Part shown: positions 17,027 to 27,000 of the stretch, one piece after another | Numbering within the stretch: position 1 is the stretch's first letter | Layout: every line of letters starts with the position of its first letter | Assembly: GCF_000192435.1 (NCBI RefSeq) | Contig: NZ_AEUD01000007.1 | Location: 124,001-188,000 of the forward strand | Reading direction: 5' to 3' | From: Gordonia neofelifaecis NRRL B-59395 | GTDB lineage: Bacteria; Actinomycetota; Actinomycetes; Mycobacteriales; Mycobacteriaceae | DNA length: 64,000 nucleotides | Program-made: the position numbers and the translations under genes | The notes under the pieces: model-generated | What the model saw: only the letters and a program-made list of their open reading frames with translations | The model's database searches: none | Told to the model about the DNA's origin: nothing

Positions 17027-18202
17027 ATGTCGTCGTTGCCGCCCCTGGTGGAGCCCGCTGCCGAACTGACTCGGGACGAGGTGGCCCGCTACAGTCGTCA
17101 CCTCATCATCCCGGATGTGGGAATGACCGGTCAGCGTCGGCTCAAGAACGCGAAGGTCCTGGTGATGGGTGCGGGTGGACTCGGCTCGCCCACCCTCCTG
17201 TACCTCGCGGCGGCCGGCGTCGGAACCATCGGCATCGTCGACTTCGACGTGGTCGACACCTCGAATCTGCAGCGACAGATCATTCACGGTGTGCACGACG
17301 TCGGCCGACTGAAGACCGAGAGCGCCCGCGATCGGATCCGGGAGATCAACCCGTTCGTCGACGTCCGCCTCCACAACCAGCGACTGGAACCCGGCGACGC
17401 CGTCGAACTGTTCGCGCAGTACGACCTGATCCTGGACGGAACCGACAACTTCTCGACGCGCTACCTGGTGAACGACGCTGCGATCCTCGCGGGCAAGCCG
17501 TACGTCTGGGGATCGATCTTCCGGTTCGAAGGCCAGGTGTCGGTGTTCTGGGAGGGAGCGCCGGACGGACGCGGAATCAACTACCGCGACCTCTACCCGC
17601 AGGCGCCGCCACCCGGACTGGTGCCGTCGTGCTCCGAGGGCGGGGTGCTCGGCATCCTCTGCGCGTCGATCGGCTCGATCATGGGCACCGAGGCGATCAA
17701 ACTGATCTGCGGCATCGGCGAACCGCTGCTCGGCAGGTTGATGGTGTACGACGCCCTCGACATGACGTATCGGACCGTGCGGATCCGCAAGGACCCGGCA
17801 GGGGAGCCGGTCACCGGATTGATCGACTACGACGCATTCTGCGGGGTCGTCACAGACGAGGCCGCGGCGGCCGCCGCCGGTTCCACCCTGACGCCCGAGG
17901 AGGTGGACGCGGCGCTGCACTCCGCGGAACCGCCGGCCCTCGTGGACGTCCGGGAGCCGGTGGAGTTCGAGATCAACCGCATCGACGGGGCGCAGCTGAT
18001 TCCGAAGGACGACATCGTCTCCGGGCGCGCGCTGGGCGACCTGCCGCACGACCGTCCCATCGTCCTGTACTGCAAGACCGGCATCCGGTCGGCGGAGGCG
18101 CTGGCCGCGCTCAAGAAGGCGGGATTCGCCGACGCCACCCACATGCAGGGCGGCATCGTGGCCTGGGCCGCGCGGGTGGATCCGGCGATGCCGGTGTACT
18201 GA
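17027..18202 (+). CDS. moeZ: Adenylyltransferase/sulfurtransferase MoeZ
   Basis: 391 aa two-domain enzyme. The N-terminal E1-like domain has MGAGGLGSPTL (ATP site), and the C-terminal rhodanese domain has catalytic Cys349 in LYCKTGIRSAEA. In M. tuberculosis the orthologue adenylates and sulfurates small carriers (CysO, MoaD2, ThiS-like) for cysteine, molybdopterin and thiamine pathways. The length matches the 392-aa orthologue. The start at ATG 17027 is in the short gap after the DUF3152 stop, so the two are likely cotranscribed. No carrier protein gene is nearby. Confidence 0.93.
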   Translation: MSSLPPLVEPAAELTRDEVARYSRHLIIPDVGMTGQRRLKNAKVLVMGAGGLGSPTLLYLAAAGVGTIGIVDFDVVDTSNLQRQIIHGVHDVGRLKTESARDRIREINPFVDVRLHNQRLEPGDAVELFAQYDLILDGTDNFSTRYLVNDAAILAGKPYVWGSIFRFEGQVSVFWEGAPDGRGINYRDLYPQAPPPGLVPSCSEGGVLGILCASIGSIMGTEAIKLICGIGEPLLGRLMVYDALDMTYRTVRIRKDPAGEPVTGLIDYDAFCGVVTDEAAAAAAGSTLTPEEVDAALHSAEPPALVDVREPVEFEINRIDGAQLIPKDDIVSGRALGDLPHDRPIVLYCKTGIRSAEALAALKKAGFADATHMQGGIVAWAARVDPAMPVY

Positions 18203-18263
18203 CCCGGCCTCGGCCGGACCGGCGCAGGCGGAGCGGCGGCGTCGGATCTGCCAGAATCGGCGC

Positions 18264-18569
18264 ATGGCGAGACGTCCGCAGCCCATCCTGCCCGCAGCGT
18301 TCAACGCCGTCGTGATCATCGCCGCGGGGTTCGGCACCGGGCTCATGGCGGCGGTCCCACTGTGGTTTCTGATGGGGGCGGTCGTACCGGCTGCCGAGTC
18401 CGAGTGGGCGTACGGCGCGGTCTGCGCCCTCCTGGTCGGCGTGGCGATCGTCGCGATCGCGGCGAAGCTCTCGGGACCCGCGCGGGCGGTGGCACTGGTG
18501 TTTCCGGTGGGTCTGGCATTGGCGTGCGCCCTGCCGCCGCTGGTGAGCGAGCTTCTGCACGCCCTCTGA
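18264..18569 (+). CDS. Small three-helix membrane protein, unknown
   Basis: 101 aa, dominated by three hydrophobic segments (about residues 11-42, 47-67, 72-92) with few charges. No motif or family recognised. CAGAAT (18252-18257) lies 6 nt before the ATG, giving weak support for the start. It sits between moeZ and the TIGR02569 gene on the same strand. Codon use is like its neighbours. Confidence 0.6.
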   Translation: MARRPQPILPAAFNAVVIIAAGFGTGLMAAVPLWFLMGAVVPAAESEWAYGAVCALLVGVAIVAIAAKLSGPARAVALVFPVGLALACALPPLVSELLHAL

Positions 18570-18623
18570 CTGCGGCGGTGTCGCTGCCCGGGAACCGGTG
18601 GCGTCGTGGGTAATCTGACCTTC

Positions 18624-19472
18624 GTGACCACGATTGTCGAGCCCCCCGAGCAGGTGTTGACCACCTTCGGTCTCACCGCACATCCGCCCATCGCGATGGA
18701 CGGAACCGGCTGGCGGGTCGGCGAAGTGGTTCTGACGCTGGTTCCGGACCACGCACGTGCGGCCTGGTCGGCGACCGCCCGCGAGCATCTGTACGTGGAG
18801 GGCATGCGGATCGCGCGGCCGATCCGGGCCACCGACGGCCGGTACGTCGTCTCCGGCTGGCGTGCCGACACCTACGTCGCGGGCAGCCCGGAGCCACGGT
18901 ACGACGAGGTCATCGCGCTCGCCGATCGGCTGCACCTGGCGACGGCGAAGTTCGATCGGCCACGGTTCATGCTGCAGCCGCCCGCACCGCCGTTCAACGA
19001 TGTCGACGTGTTCGTCGCCGCCGACCGCGCCGCCTGGGAGGACGTTCCGCTGCGAACGGCTCGCGCCGCGGCGATGCCCGAGCCCAGCAGCGACGACGGC
19101 CTGCGCAGTGTCGCCGAACTGAAGATCCTCGGCGGGCTGCGCAAACCCGTCGACCTGCCGTCGCAGGTGGTGCACGGTGACCTCTTCGGCACCGTGCTGT
19201 TCGCCGGAGCTGCGGCTCCCGCGATCACCGACATCGTTCCGTACTGGCGGCCCGCGTCGTGGGCGGCGGCGGTGGTCGTCGTCGACGCACTGGCCTGGGG
19301 CGGTGCGAGCGAGGATCTGATCGAGCGGTGGTCGAATCATCCCGAGTGGCCGCAGATGCTGCTGCGCGCGGTGATGTTCCGGCTCGCCGTGCACGGGATG
19401 CACCCGCGGTCCACCGCGGGAGCGCTGCCCGGGTTGCTGAGAGTGGTCGACCTGGTGCGGATGATGGTCTAG
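18624..19472 (+). CDS. TIGR02569 family protein (Rv3205c type)
   Basis: 282 aa. Resembles an aminoglycoside-phosphotransferase/kinase-like fold with a VVHGDLFGTVLF segment at about residue 188, which matches the HGD catalytic-loop motif, followed by TDIVPYW in place of the usual D-F/W-E region. Only actinobacterial relatives are known and no substrate is assigned. The GTG at 18624 is preferred over GTG 18606: TAATCT (18611-18616) lies 7 nt before it, and homologues start just before the VEPP sequence. The first start would place that promoter inside the gene. Confidence 0.75.
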   Translation: MTTIVEPPEQVLTTFGLTAHPPIAMDGTGWRVGEVVLTLVPDHARAAWSATAREHLYVEGMRIARPIRATDGRYVVSGWRADTYVAGSPEPRYDEVIALADRLHLATAKFDRPRFMLQPPAPPFNDVDVFVAADRAAWEDVPLRTARAAAMPEPSSDDGLRSVAELKILGGLRKPVDLPSQVVHGDLFGTVLFAGAAAPAITDIVPYWRPASWAAAVVVVDALAWGGASEDLIERWSNHPEWPQMLLRAVMFRLAVHGMHPRSTAGALPGLLRVVDLVRMMV

Positions 19473-19493
19473 CCGTAACGCGGCCGAGGCCGT

Positions 19494-19793
19494 CTACGAC
19501 CTCGGCAGTCGGTGAGCCCTCATGTCGATCCGGTCGTCGACGATGCGCACGCCCTCCTCGCGGAGTCGCGCCAGCTGTCGTGCCCGGAGACCGGGCGCCG
19601 GTCGGCCGGACGCCGGGACCACCCGATGCCAGGGCAGGTCGGCGGAGTCGGTGCGCATGATCCAGCCGACGATCCGCGGACTCGGGAGCCCGGCCGCGGC
19701 GGCGAGGTCGCCGTAAGTGCTCACCGCTCTCGGCGGGATCGCCGCGACCAGCGCCCGGACCGCTTCGACCTGTTCCTCGGTGACCGCAGCCAT
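19494..19793 (-). CDS. Alkyltransferase-like DNA-binding protein (ATL)
   Basis: 99 aa. Related to the DNA-binding domain of O6-alkylguanine transferases, but the acceptor motif reads PWHRVV where repair enzymes have PCHRV. Loss of that Cys marks ATL proteins, which bind alkylated bases and channel them to nucleotide excision repair rather than removing the alkyl group. The recognition helix region is GLPSPRIVGWIMR. The gene starts 2 bp after the upstream lipase gene stops, so coupled expression is likely. Same arrangement as Rv3204-lipV. Confidence 0.87.
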   Translation of the reverse strand: MAAVTEEQVEAVRALVAAIPPRAVSTYGDLAAAAGLPSPRIVGWIMRTDSADLPWHRVVPASGRPAPGLRARQLARLREEGVRIVDDRIDMRAHRLPRS

Positions 19794-19795
19794 CG

Positions 19796-20608
19796 TCAGA
19801 GCAGCGAGCGGACGAGTTCGGCGCACAGTTCAGGCGCCAGGAACGGGATCATGTGCTCGGTGTCGACGTGGTGGACAGTCACCGTGTCGGGGCGTTCCAC
19901 GGCACACGCCGTGAGGAACTCCGGGCCCACGAATGGCGGATCCACCCGATCGGCGACGACCACATGCGTCGGTACCGCGGCCGGCGGCAGCCGGAACGGG
20001 CGCGTCATCTCGCTCCAGGCGGTCGCGGCCGCCGGGGCGGACACCCGCCAGGCCACGCGACCGTCCGCCGTCGGAACGAGGTGTTCGGCGACCTCCTCCT
20101 CGAGCACGTCCGCGGGCACCGCACCCCAGCCCTCCATACGTTTGGCGGCCTTGGCGTCGTCGGCGTCGACGTTGCCCCAGTTGGCCATCGCGGCCTCCGC
20201 GATGACACCGGCGCGTCCGGGGTCGAGAGCCTGAGCCGGGTCGAGCAGGACCAGACCGGCGATGTCGGCGGGACGACGCTCGGCGAGCGCCAGAACCACC
20301 GCGCAGCCGAACGAGTGCGCGATGACGACGACCGGTCGGTCAGCGGTGGCGGCGTGCCGGTCGAGGACGTCGGCGAGTGCGTCGGCGTGGTCGTCGACGC
20401 GCCACGGCGGCTCCCACGGACTGCGACCGTGCCCGAGCAGGTCGGGAGCGATCACCCGGACGCCGGGGAGCCCCTCGGCAGCCATCCGCTCCCAGCGTCG
20501 ACCGTGGCCGGTCAGGCCGTGCACCGCGAGGACGAGCGGTGCGTCGAAGCTGTCGGGGCCGAACAGATGCGTGTGGAGTCGGCGTGCCCTCGACGCGGAA
20601 TCTGGCAT
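19796..20608 (-). CDS. lipV: Alpha/beta hydrolase LipV
   Basis: 270 aa. The oxyanion region is AVHGLTGHG and the nucleophile elbow is AHSFG (Ser in VVVIAHSFGCA), with Ala in place of the first Gly of GxSxG. DTEHMIPF near the end supplies the catalytic His. No signal peptide, so cytoplasmic. M. tuberculosis LipV is a short-chain esterase/lipase; the same is inferred. A minus-strand TAAGGT (20615-20620) lies 6 nt before the ATG. It is cotranscribed with the ATL gene. Confidence 0.85.
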   Translation of the reverse strand: MPDSASRARRLHTHLFGPDSFDAPLVLAVHGLTGHGRRWERMAAEGLPGVRVIAPDLLGHGRSPWEPPWRVDDHADALADVLDRHAATADRPVVVIAHSFGCAVVLALAERRPADIAGLVLLDPAQALDPGRAGVIAEAAMANWGNVDADDAKAAKRMEGWGAVPADVLEEEVAEHLVPTADGRVAWRVSAPAAATAWSEMTRPFRLPPAAVPTHVVVADRVDPPFVGPEFLTACAVERPDTVTVHHVDTEHMIPFLAPELCAELVRSLL

Positions 20609-20697
20609 GCCTCAACCTTAGGCCGTGTCGTGAAAGGCCTCGGCACGGTGCGGCTTCCGCGCGGAGAGATGTCCGAGCTCCGTGATTCCATAGGGGC

Positions 20698-23600
20698 ATG
20701 ACACGACCGGGTACCCGACTCATCGCCGGACAGGCGCCTGCGGACGCCCCGCGCTCCTGGCCGGCGGATGTCGCGGTGCTGGTCGGTGGCCCGCATCGGG
20801 TCGACCCGATGCGTCCGTGGCGTCCCTGGCGAGTCCACGGCGGTCCGGGGACGGGAAAGACGTCGCTCATCGTCGACACGGCGGTCGCCCGACTGCTCGA
20901 CCCGGGCGTCGACCCCGAGTCGGTCCTGGTCCTGGCGGCCAATCGTCGTGCCGCGACGCAGCTGCGAGCCGAGATCACTCGCCGGGTGCTGTCAGCGGGC
21001 GGCAGTCTGGGCGGGGCCCTGCGGGAGCCGCTGGTCCGCACGGTGCACTCCTATGCGTTCGCGGTGTTGCGACTGCAGGCGTCGGCGCACGGGAATCCGC
21101 CGCCGCGGCTGATCACCGGCTCCGAGCAGGATGTGATCCTGCGTGAACTGCTGGCCGGCGACGTGGAGGACGGCGCCGACTACTGGCCCGCGTCCCTGCG
21201 TCCTGCGCTCACCACCGACGGATTCGCGCAGGCGCTGCGCGACCTGATGATGCGGGCCGCCGAACGGGGCCTCGGTCCGCAGGACCTCGCCGAACTCGGC
21301 CGCACGCACGACCGTCCGGAGTGGGTGGCCGCCGGACACGCCTTCCGGCAATACGAGGAGGGCATGCTGCTGCGCGGGGCGGTCGGACTCGATGCGCCGG
21401 AGGCGAGTGTGACGGCGGTCGACGCGGCGGAGCTGATCGGTTCCGCGCTGTCGGCGTTCGCGACCGACCCGGACGTGCTGGCCGGGCAGCGGCAGCGGAT
21501 CCGGCACGTGCTCGTCGACGACGCGCAGCACCTGGATCCGCAGGCGGCGTCCCTCATCCGGCTGATCGGCACCGGCGCGGACTCCACGGTCGTCGCCTCC
21601 GACACCGACCAGTCGGTGTTCGGCTTCCGCGGTGCCGATCCGCGGTTCGCCAACGCGGTCGCGGACGACGATCCGGACCGGGACATCCTGCTGGAGAACG
21701 ACTTCCGTGGTTCGCCCGCGGTGAACGCGGTGGGCCGGGCACTGGCGCTCCGGCTGCCGGGGGCCCGGCCGCACCGCTATCCGACGGCGGCTGAACCCGA
21801 TGATCCCGAGCACCGCGGGCACGCTGATGTCCGGGTCTTCTCGTCGGCGGCGAAGGAGGCGACCGCCGTCGCCGACATGATGCGTCGTGCGCACCTGTTC
21901 GACGGCGTGCCGTGGTCGGAGATGGCGGTGATCGTCCGCTCGGTGCCCCGGGCGCTGCCCGCGATCCGTCGGGCGTTCTCGTCCGCCGGGGTGCCGATGG
22001 CGACCCCCGCCACCGACATCCCGATCCACCGGCAACGAGCGGTCGCGGCGTTCAGCCTGGTGCTGCGGGTGGCGGGCGGCGGTCCGCCGCTGGACGCCGA
22101 CGAGGTGACCGCGCTGCTGACCGGGCCCGTCGGCGCGGCCGATCCGACGAACCTGCGCCGTCTCCGCCGCGGGATCCGGCGGATCGACGAGGCGCGCGGT
22201 CGAGAAGCCGACTCCCTGGACTCGCTCGCCCGCGCGCTCGACGACCCGGAACTGATGGGGACCTACCTCGGCGGCCTCACCGATTTCGAGGCCATCGCCC
22301 TCAAACAGGTGCGCAAAGTGGTGGACGCGGCGCGCACCGCCCACACGGCCGGCGTCGGAGTCGAGGAGACGCTGTGGCGCGCGTGGAGTGCCAGTGGACT
22401 CGAGCGCCGCTGGACCGCGCAGTCGTTGCGCGGTGGTCGCGGAGGCGATCAGGCCGACCGCGACATGGACGCGATGCTGGCGATGTTCGAGGCCGCGGGC
22501 ACCTTCGCGGACAACCTGCCCGCGGCGGGCGTGCTCGGATTCGTCGACTACCTCGGTCAACTGCAGATTCCGCGCGAGTCCCGGGTCGCCGTGTCCGGAG
22601 TGGAGTCGGTGGCGGTGGTCTCCGCGCATGCCGCCGCGGGACGTGAATGGGACGTGGTCGCCGTGCCCGGCGTCCTGGACGGACTGTGGCCGTCGCTGCG
22701 CAGCCGCGGCAGCGTCCTGCACACCCCCGCCCTCATCGATCTGCTCAGCGGCGTCGGCGCCGACGCGGTCGACACCGTCGCCAGGGGAGCGGTGATGCTC
22801 GCCGACGAACGACGACTCCTGCTGGTTGCATGCACTCGGGCGCGGAGTCGACTGCTCGTCACCGCGATCGAGGACGGTAGCGGCGACGCCTCGCCGTCGC
22901 GGTTCGTTCCCGAGATCGCCGAGGCGCTCGGCGGATACGGGGCCACCGAGCCGGAGTCGGCCGACGAGATCCCGCTGGACCCGGGGGTGCGCCGGGTGCT
23001 GTCGCTGCCGTCGCTGGTGGCGGAGTTGCGCGCGGTCGCGGTGGCCGGGGCCGACGCTTCCGGCGGTCCGGACGAGCGGACCCGGGTGGCGGCCGCACTG
23101 CTCGCCGATCTCGCGCAGGCGGGTGTGTCCGGCGCGGCCCCGGCCGACTGGTTCGGGCTGGTGGGGCCGAGCACCGAGGTGCCGTTGTGGACGCCTGAGA
23201 ACGGTCCGCGGACGCTCTCTCCGTCGAACGTCGACGCGCTGACCAAGTGCTCCCTGCGATGGATGCTGGAGCGGCACGGCGGTCGAGACGGAGACGCCGA
23301 GCAGGCGGTCACCGGGACGCTGGTCCACACGCTGGTCCAGGCGGTCGCGGGCAATCTCGACCGGACCGAGGTGAACGCCGCGCTGCACGAGGTGTGGGAA
23401 CGTGTGTCGTCACCCGCCCAGTGGTACAGCGCGCGCGAACTGGAACGCGCCGAGGGCATGCTCACCAACTTCCGGGACTGGCTGCGGATCTCGCGGGAGG
23501 ACCTGACGGCGGCCGGGGTCGAGGTCGAAGTCGACGCCACGCTCCCGACGGGCGTCGACGACCACGGCAATGCGCTGCTGCCGGTGCGGCTGGTCGGCCG

Positions 23601-24003
23601 CATGGACCGACTCGAGACCGACAGCCGGGGACGACCGGTGGTGGTGGACGTGAAGACCGGGAAGAACCCCGTCCGCGCGGTCGACGCCGAAGTCCACCCG
23701 CAGTTGGCCACGTACCAACTCGCGCTGCGACTCGGCGGCGTCACCGGACTCGGGTCGACCGAGCCCGGCGGCGGCCGACTCGTGTACGTCGCGAGCGCCA
23801 ACAAGAAGACCGGTGCCGCACAACGAGTGCAGCCGCCGCTGACGCCGGAGCAGGTCGACGAGTGGATCTCGGTGGTGCGCGAGGCCGCGCGGGCCAGCGT
23901 CGGGCCGGTGTTCACCGCCACCCCGAACAGTGGCTGCAGTCATTGCTCCCTGGTGCAGTCGTGCCCGGCGCAGCTGCGTGGAAAGGCGGTCATCGATGAC
24001 TGA
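20698..24003 (+). CDS. adnA: Helicase-nuclease subunit AdnA
   Basis: 1101 aa. AdnA pairs with AdnB as the mycobacterial-type double-strand-break end-resection motor. UvrD-like motor: Walker A GGPGTGKT (residues 48-55), Walker B VLVDDAQHLD, then QSVFGFRGAD. C-terminal RecB-type nuclease: GRMDRLETD, VVDVKTGKNP and QLATYQLAL. Cysteines in LTKCSLRWML and SGCSHCSLVQSCPAQ suit the 4Fe-4S cluster that clasps such nucleases. The VDDAQ box differs from canonical DExx, consistent with AdnA being the weaker motor in the family. It overlaps adnB by 8 nt. Confidence 0.94.
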   Translation: MTRPGTRLIAGQAPADAPRSWPADVAVLVGGPHRVDPMRPWRPWRVHGGPGTGKTSLIVDTAVARLLDPGVDPESVLVLAANRRAATQLRAEITRRVLSAGGSLGGALREPLVRTVHSYAFAVLRLQASAHGNPPPRLITGSEQDVILRELLAGDVEDGADYWPASLRPALTTDGFAQALRDLMMRAAERGLGPQDLAELGRTHDRPEWVAAGHAFRQYEEGMLLRGAVGLDAPEASVTAVDAAELIGSALSAFATDPDVLAGQRQRIRHVLVDDAQHLDPQAASLIRLIGTGADSTVVASDTDQSVFGFRGADPRFANAVADDDPDRDILLENDFRGSPAVNAVGRALALRLPGARPHRYPTAAEPDDPEHRGHADVRVFSSAAKEATAVADMMRRAHLFDGVPWSEMAVIVRSVPRALPAIRRAFSSAGVPMATPATDIPIHRQRAVAAFSLVLRVAGGGPPLDADEVTALLTGPVGAADPTNLRRLRRGIRRIDEARGREADSLDSLARALDDPELMGTYLGGLTDFEAIALKQVRKVVDAARTAHTAGVGVEETLWRAWSASGLERRWTAQSLRGGRGGDQADRDMDAMLAMFEAAGTFADNLPAAGVLGFVDYLGQLQIPRESRVAVSGVESVAVVSAHAAAGREWDVVAVPGVLDGLWPSLRSRGSVLHTPALIDLLSGVGADAVDTVARGAVMLADERRLLLVACTRARSRLLVTAIEDGSGDASPSRFVPEIAEALGGYGATEPESADEIPLDPGVRRVLSLPSLVAELRAVAVAGADASGGPDERTRVAAALLADLAQAGVSGAAPADWFGLVGPSTEVPLWTPENGPRTLSPSNVDALTKCSLRWMLERHGGRDGDAEQAVTGTLVHTLVQAVAGNLDRTEVNAALHEVWERVSSPAQWYSARELERAEGMLTNFRDWLRISREDLTAAGVEVEVDATLPTGVDDHGNALLPVRLVGRMDRLETDSRGRPVVVDVKTGKNPVRAVDAEVHPQLATYQLALRLGGVTGLGSTEPGGGRLVYVASANKKTGAAQRVQPPLTPEQVDEWISVVREAARASVGPVFTATPNSGCSHCSLVQSCPAQLRGKAVIDD

Positions 24004-27000
24004 ACGACCGCGGATCGGTGCTCGATCGCTCGCGTCCGCGCTCGGCCTGCCGCAGCCGACGCCCGAGCAGATCGAAGTGATCGAGGCGCCGATGGAGCCG
24101 ATGCTGGTGGTGGCCGGCGCCGGCGCGGGCAAGACCGAGACGATGGCGTCACGGGTGGTGTGGCTGGTCGCCAATCGGCTCGTCGGCCCGGAGGAGATAC
24201 TCGGCCTCACCTTCACCAGAAAGGCGGCGAGCGAGCTCGCGGCGCGGATCCGGCGCAGGCTGTCGATGCTGGCGGGCAGCCCGGCGTTGCTGGAATGGGA
24301 TCCGGGTGGCGAGCTCGCGAGCCGACTGCGCAGCGCCGACGCCGAAGTCAGCACCTATCACGCCTACGCGGGGCGGCTGATCGCCGACTACGGACTGCTG
24401 CTGCCGGTGGAGCCGACGGCCACGCTCCTCAGCGAGACGGAACTGTGGCAGCTGGCGTTCTCCGTGGTGGCGTCGTGGCCCGGCGAGCTCAAGACCGCCA
24501 AAGTCCCGGCCTCGGTGACCGAGGCCGTGCTGCGGCTGTACTCGGAGATGGCCGAACATCTGGTCGGCGTCGACGAGCTGTCGGCGGCGGGTGCCGATCT
24601 GTACCGGATGATCGACACCCTGCCGAAGGGACCGGGGCAGCGGGCCGAACCCAGCCAGAAGCTGCGCGCGTACCAGGCGGTCATGGACGAACGGCGCGAG
24701 CTGATCCCCTTGGTCGTGGCCCTGCGCGAGGCGATGTCGGCGCAGGGGGCGCTCGACTTCGGCAGTCAGATGTCGCTCGCCGCGCGGCTGGTGGCCGAGC
24801 ATCCCGAGGTGGTCGACGCCGAGCGTGCTGGGATCAAGGCGGTACTGCTGGACGAGTACCAGGACACCGGGCACTCCCAGCGGATCCTGTTGTCGTCATT
24901 GTTCGGCGGCCATGCCATCGGCGGGCGCCGGGCGATCGCCGTCACCGCCGTGGGCGATCCGATCCAGTCGATCTACGGGTGGCGCGGAGCGTCGGCGGCC
25001 AACCTCCCGCGTTTCGCCCGGGACTTCCCCCGGCCCGACAGCCGCGACGCGCATCGGCGTGAGCTGCTCACCAGCTGGCGGAACTGCCGCGGCGCGCTCT
25101 ACCTCGCGAATCAGACGTCCGAGGAACTGCGACGGCGAGGCGTGCCGGTCAGCGTGCTGCGCCCGCGCCCGGACGCGCCCGACGGGACCGTGCGCCTGGC
25201 GCTCACCGAGACCGTGATCGACGAACGCGAGTGGATCGCCGACTGCATCGAGGACTACTACGCGACCGCTCAGCGCGACGGTGTCGCACCGCCGACGACG
25301 GCGATCCTGGTCCGCCGGAACGAGGACTCTGCGCCCCTCGCAGCCGAACTCGAACGGCGCGGAGTCCCGGCCGAAGTGGTCGGCATCGGCGGCCTGCTGC
25401 ACGTCCCGGAGATCACCGACATCGTCGCCACCCTGCGACTGATGGCCGACCCGATGGCCGGGACGGCGGCGATGCGCCTGCTGACCGGGGCGCGATGGCA
25501 ACTGGGGGCGGCCGATCTCGCCGCACTCTGGCGACGGGCGCGAGAGCTGGCGGCCGGTGCGGGCGCTCCGACCACCGGCGCGGTCACCAGCCGCGAAGCC
25601 CTCGACGACGCCCTCGACGCCGCTCTACCGGGTGAGGCGGTCGACTCGGCGGGACTCTGCGATGCCCTCGCCGACCCGGGCGACCAGTCGAGATACAGTG
25701 CGGCGGGCTTCGAGCGGATCGTCACCTTCGGCCGACAGCTCGACGGCCTGCGCCGTCGCCTCGGTCAGCCGCTGCCGGAACTCGTCGCCGACGTCGAACA
25801 GACCATCGGGGTGGCGGTCGAAGCGCAGATCCGTGCGCGCCGGATGCGCGGCGAGGTCACCGGCCGCGAACATCTGGACGCGTTCGCCGACTACGTCACG
25901 CACTACGCGGACCGATCGGGAGCCACCCTGCCCGGACTGCTGGCCTTCCTCGACGCCGCCGAAGTGGTCGAGAAGGGATTGGAGGCGGGGCAGGTGGAGG
26001 TCGCACAGCAGCGGGTGCAGATCCTCACGGTGCACGCCGCCAAGGGACTGGAGTGGGACGTGGTGGCGCTGCCGCACGTCGCGGACCGGATCTTTCCGAG
26101 CGGCAAGGCTGAGACCACCTGGCTCGGATCGCCCCGCGAACTGCCCGCGGAACTGCGCGGCGACCTCTCCCGAGACGGTGACGAGGGCTTCCCGCCGCTG
26201 GATCTCACCGAGGTCGCCGACCGCAAGGAACTCGAGGCGGCCATCGACGATCACAAGGAGGCGATCGGGCAGCGAAGGCTCGAAGAGGACCGCCGGCTGC
26301 TCTACGTCGCGCTGACCCGCGCCAAGCAGACCCTGCTGGTGTCGGCGCATCATTGGTCGGAGACCGGGGATCGCCCCCGCGGGGGATCGGAGTTCTACAC
26401 CGAGCTCGCGGCGCTGGTCGCCGACGCCGCGGCCGGGGGCGCCGCGGAGTCCGCCGAGGCCTCGGCCTTCCGGATCGACGTCGACGCCCCGCCTCCGGAC
26501 CCCGAGGCGACCAACCCGCTCACCGAACGCCAGATCAGCATCGGATGGCCGGTGGACCTGCTCGGGGAACGGCGGGCGCCGATGGTCGCCGCCGCCGAAC
26601 TGGTGGACTCGATGCGGGCCGAACGTGCCCTGTTCGCGGTCGCCGACGACGAGCCGGCCGATGCGGACGCCCGCGAATGGCGACGCGAAGTCCAGGTGCT
26701 GCTCGATGAGCGGGCACAGGCCGTGGACCCGATGGTGGATGTGGAGCTGCCCGGGCACCTGTCGGTGAGCCAATTGGTCGAACTCGACTCCGACCAGGAG
26801 GCGTTCGCCGCCAGGCTGCGCCGACCCGTTCCGTACCGGCCGAATCCGATGGCACGCCGGGGCACCGCGTTTCACGCCTGGGTGGAACGCCGCTTCGGTG
26901 CGACCCGACTCCTCGACGTCGACGAGCTGCCCGGCGCGGCGGACGCCGTCGCCGGGGCCGTGGAGGACGACCTGACGCTGCTGCGCGCGAAGTTCCTGGC

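Noticed and set aside
20992-23388. Long open frame antisense to adnA (798 codons)
   Set aside because: No motif, poor amino-acid composition (Arg/His/Gly-rich) and full overlap with a recognised helicase. It follows from high GC in the wobble position.
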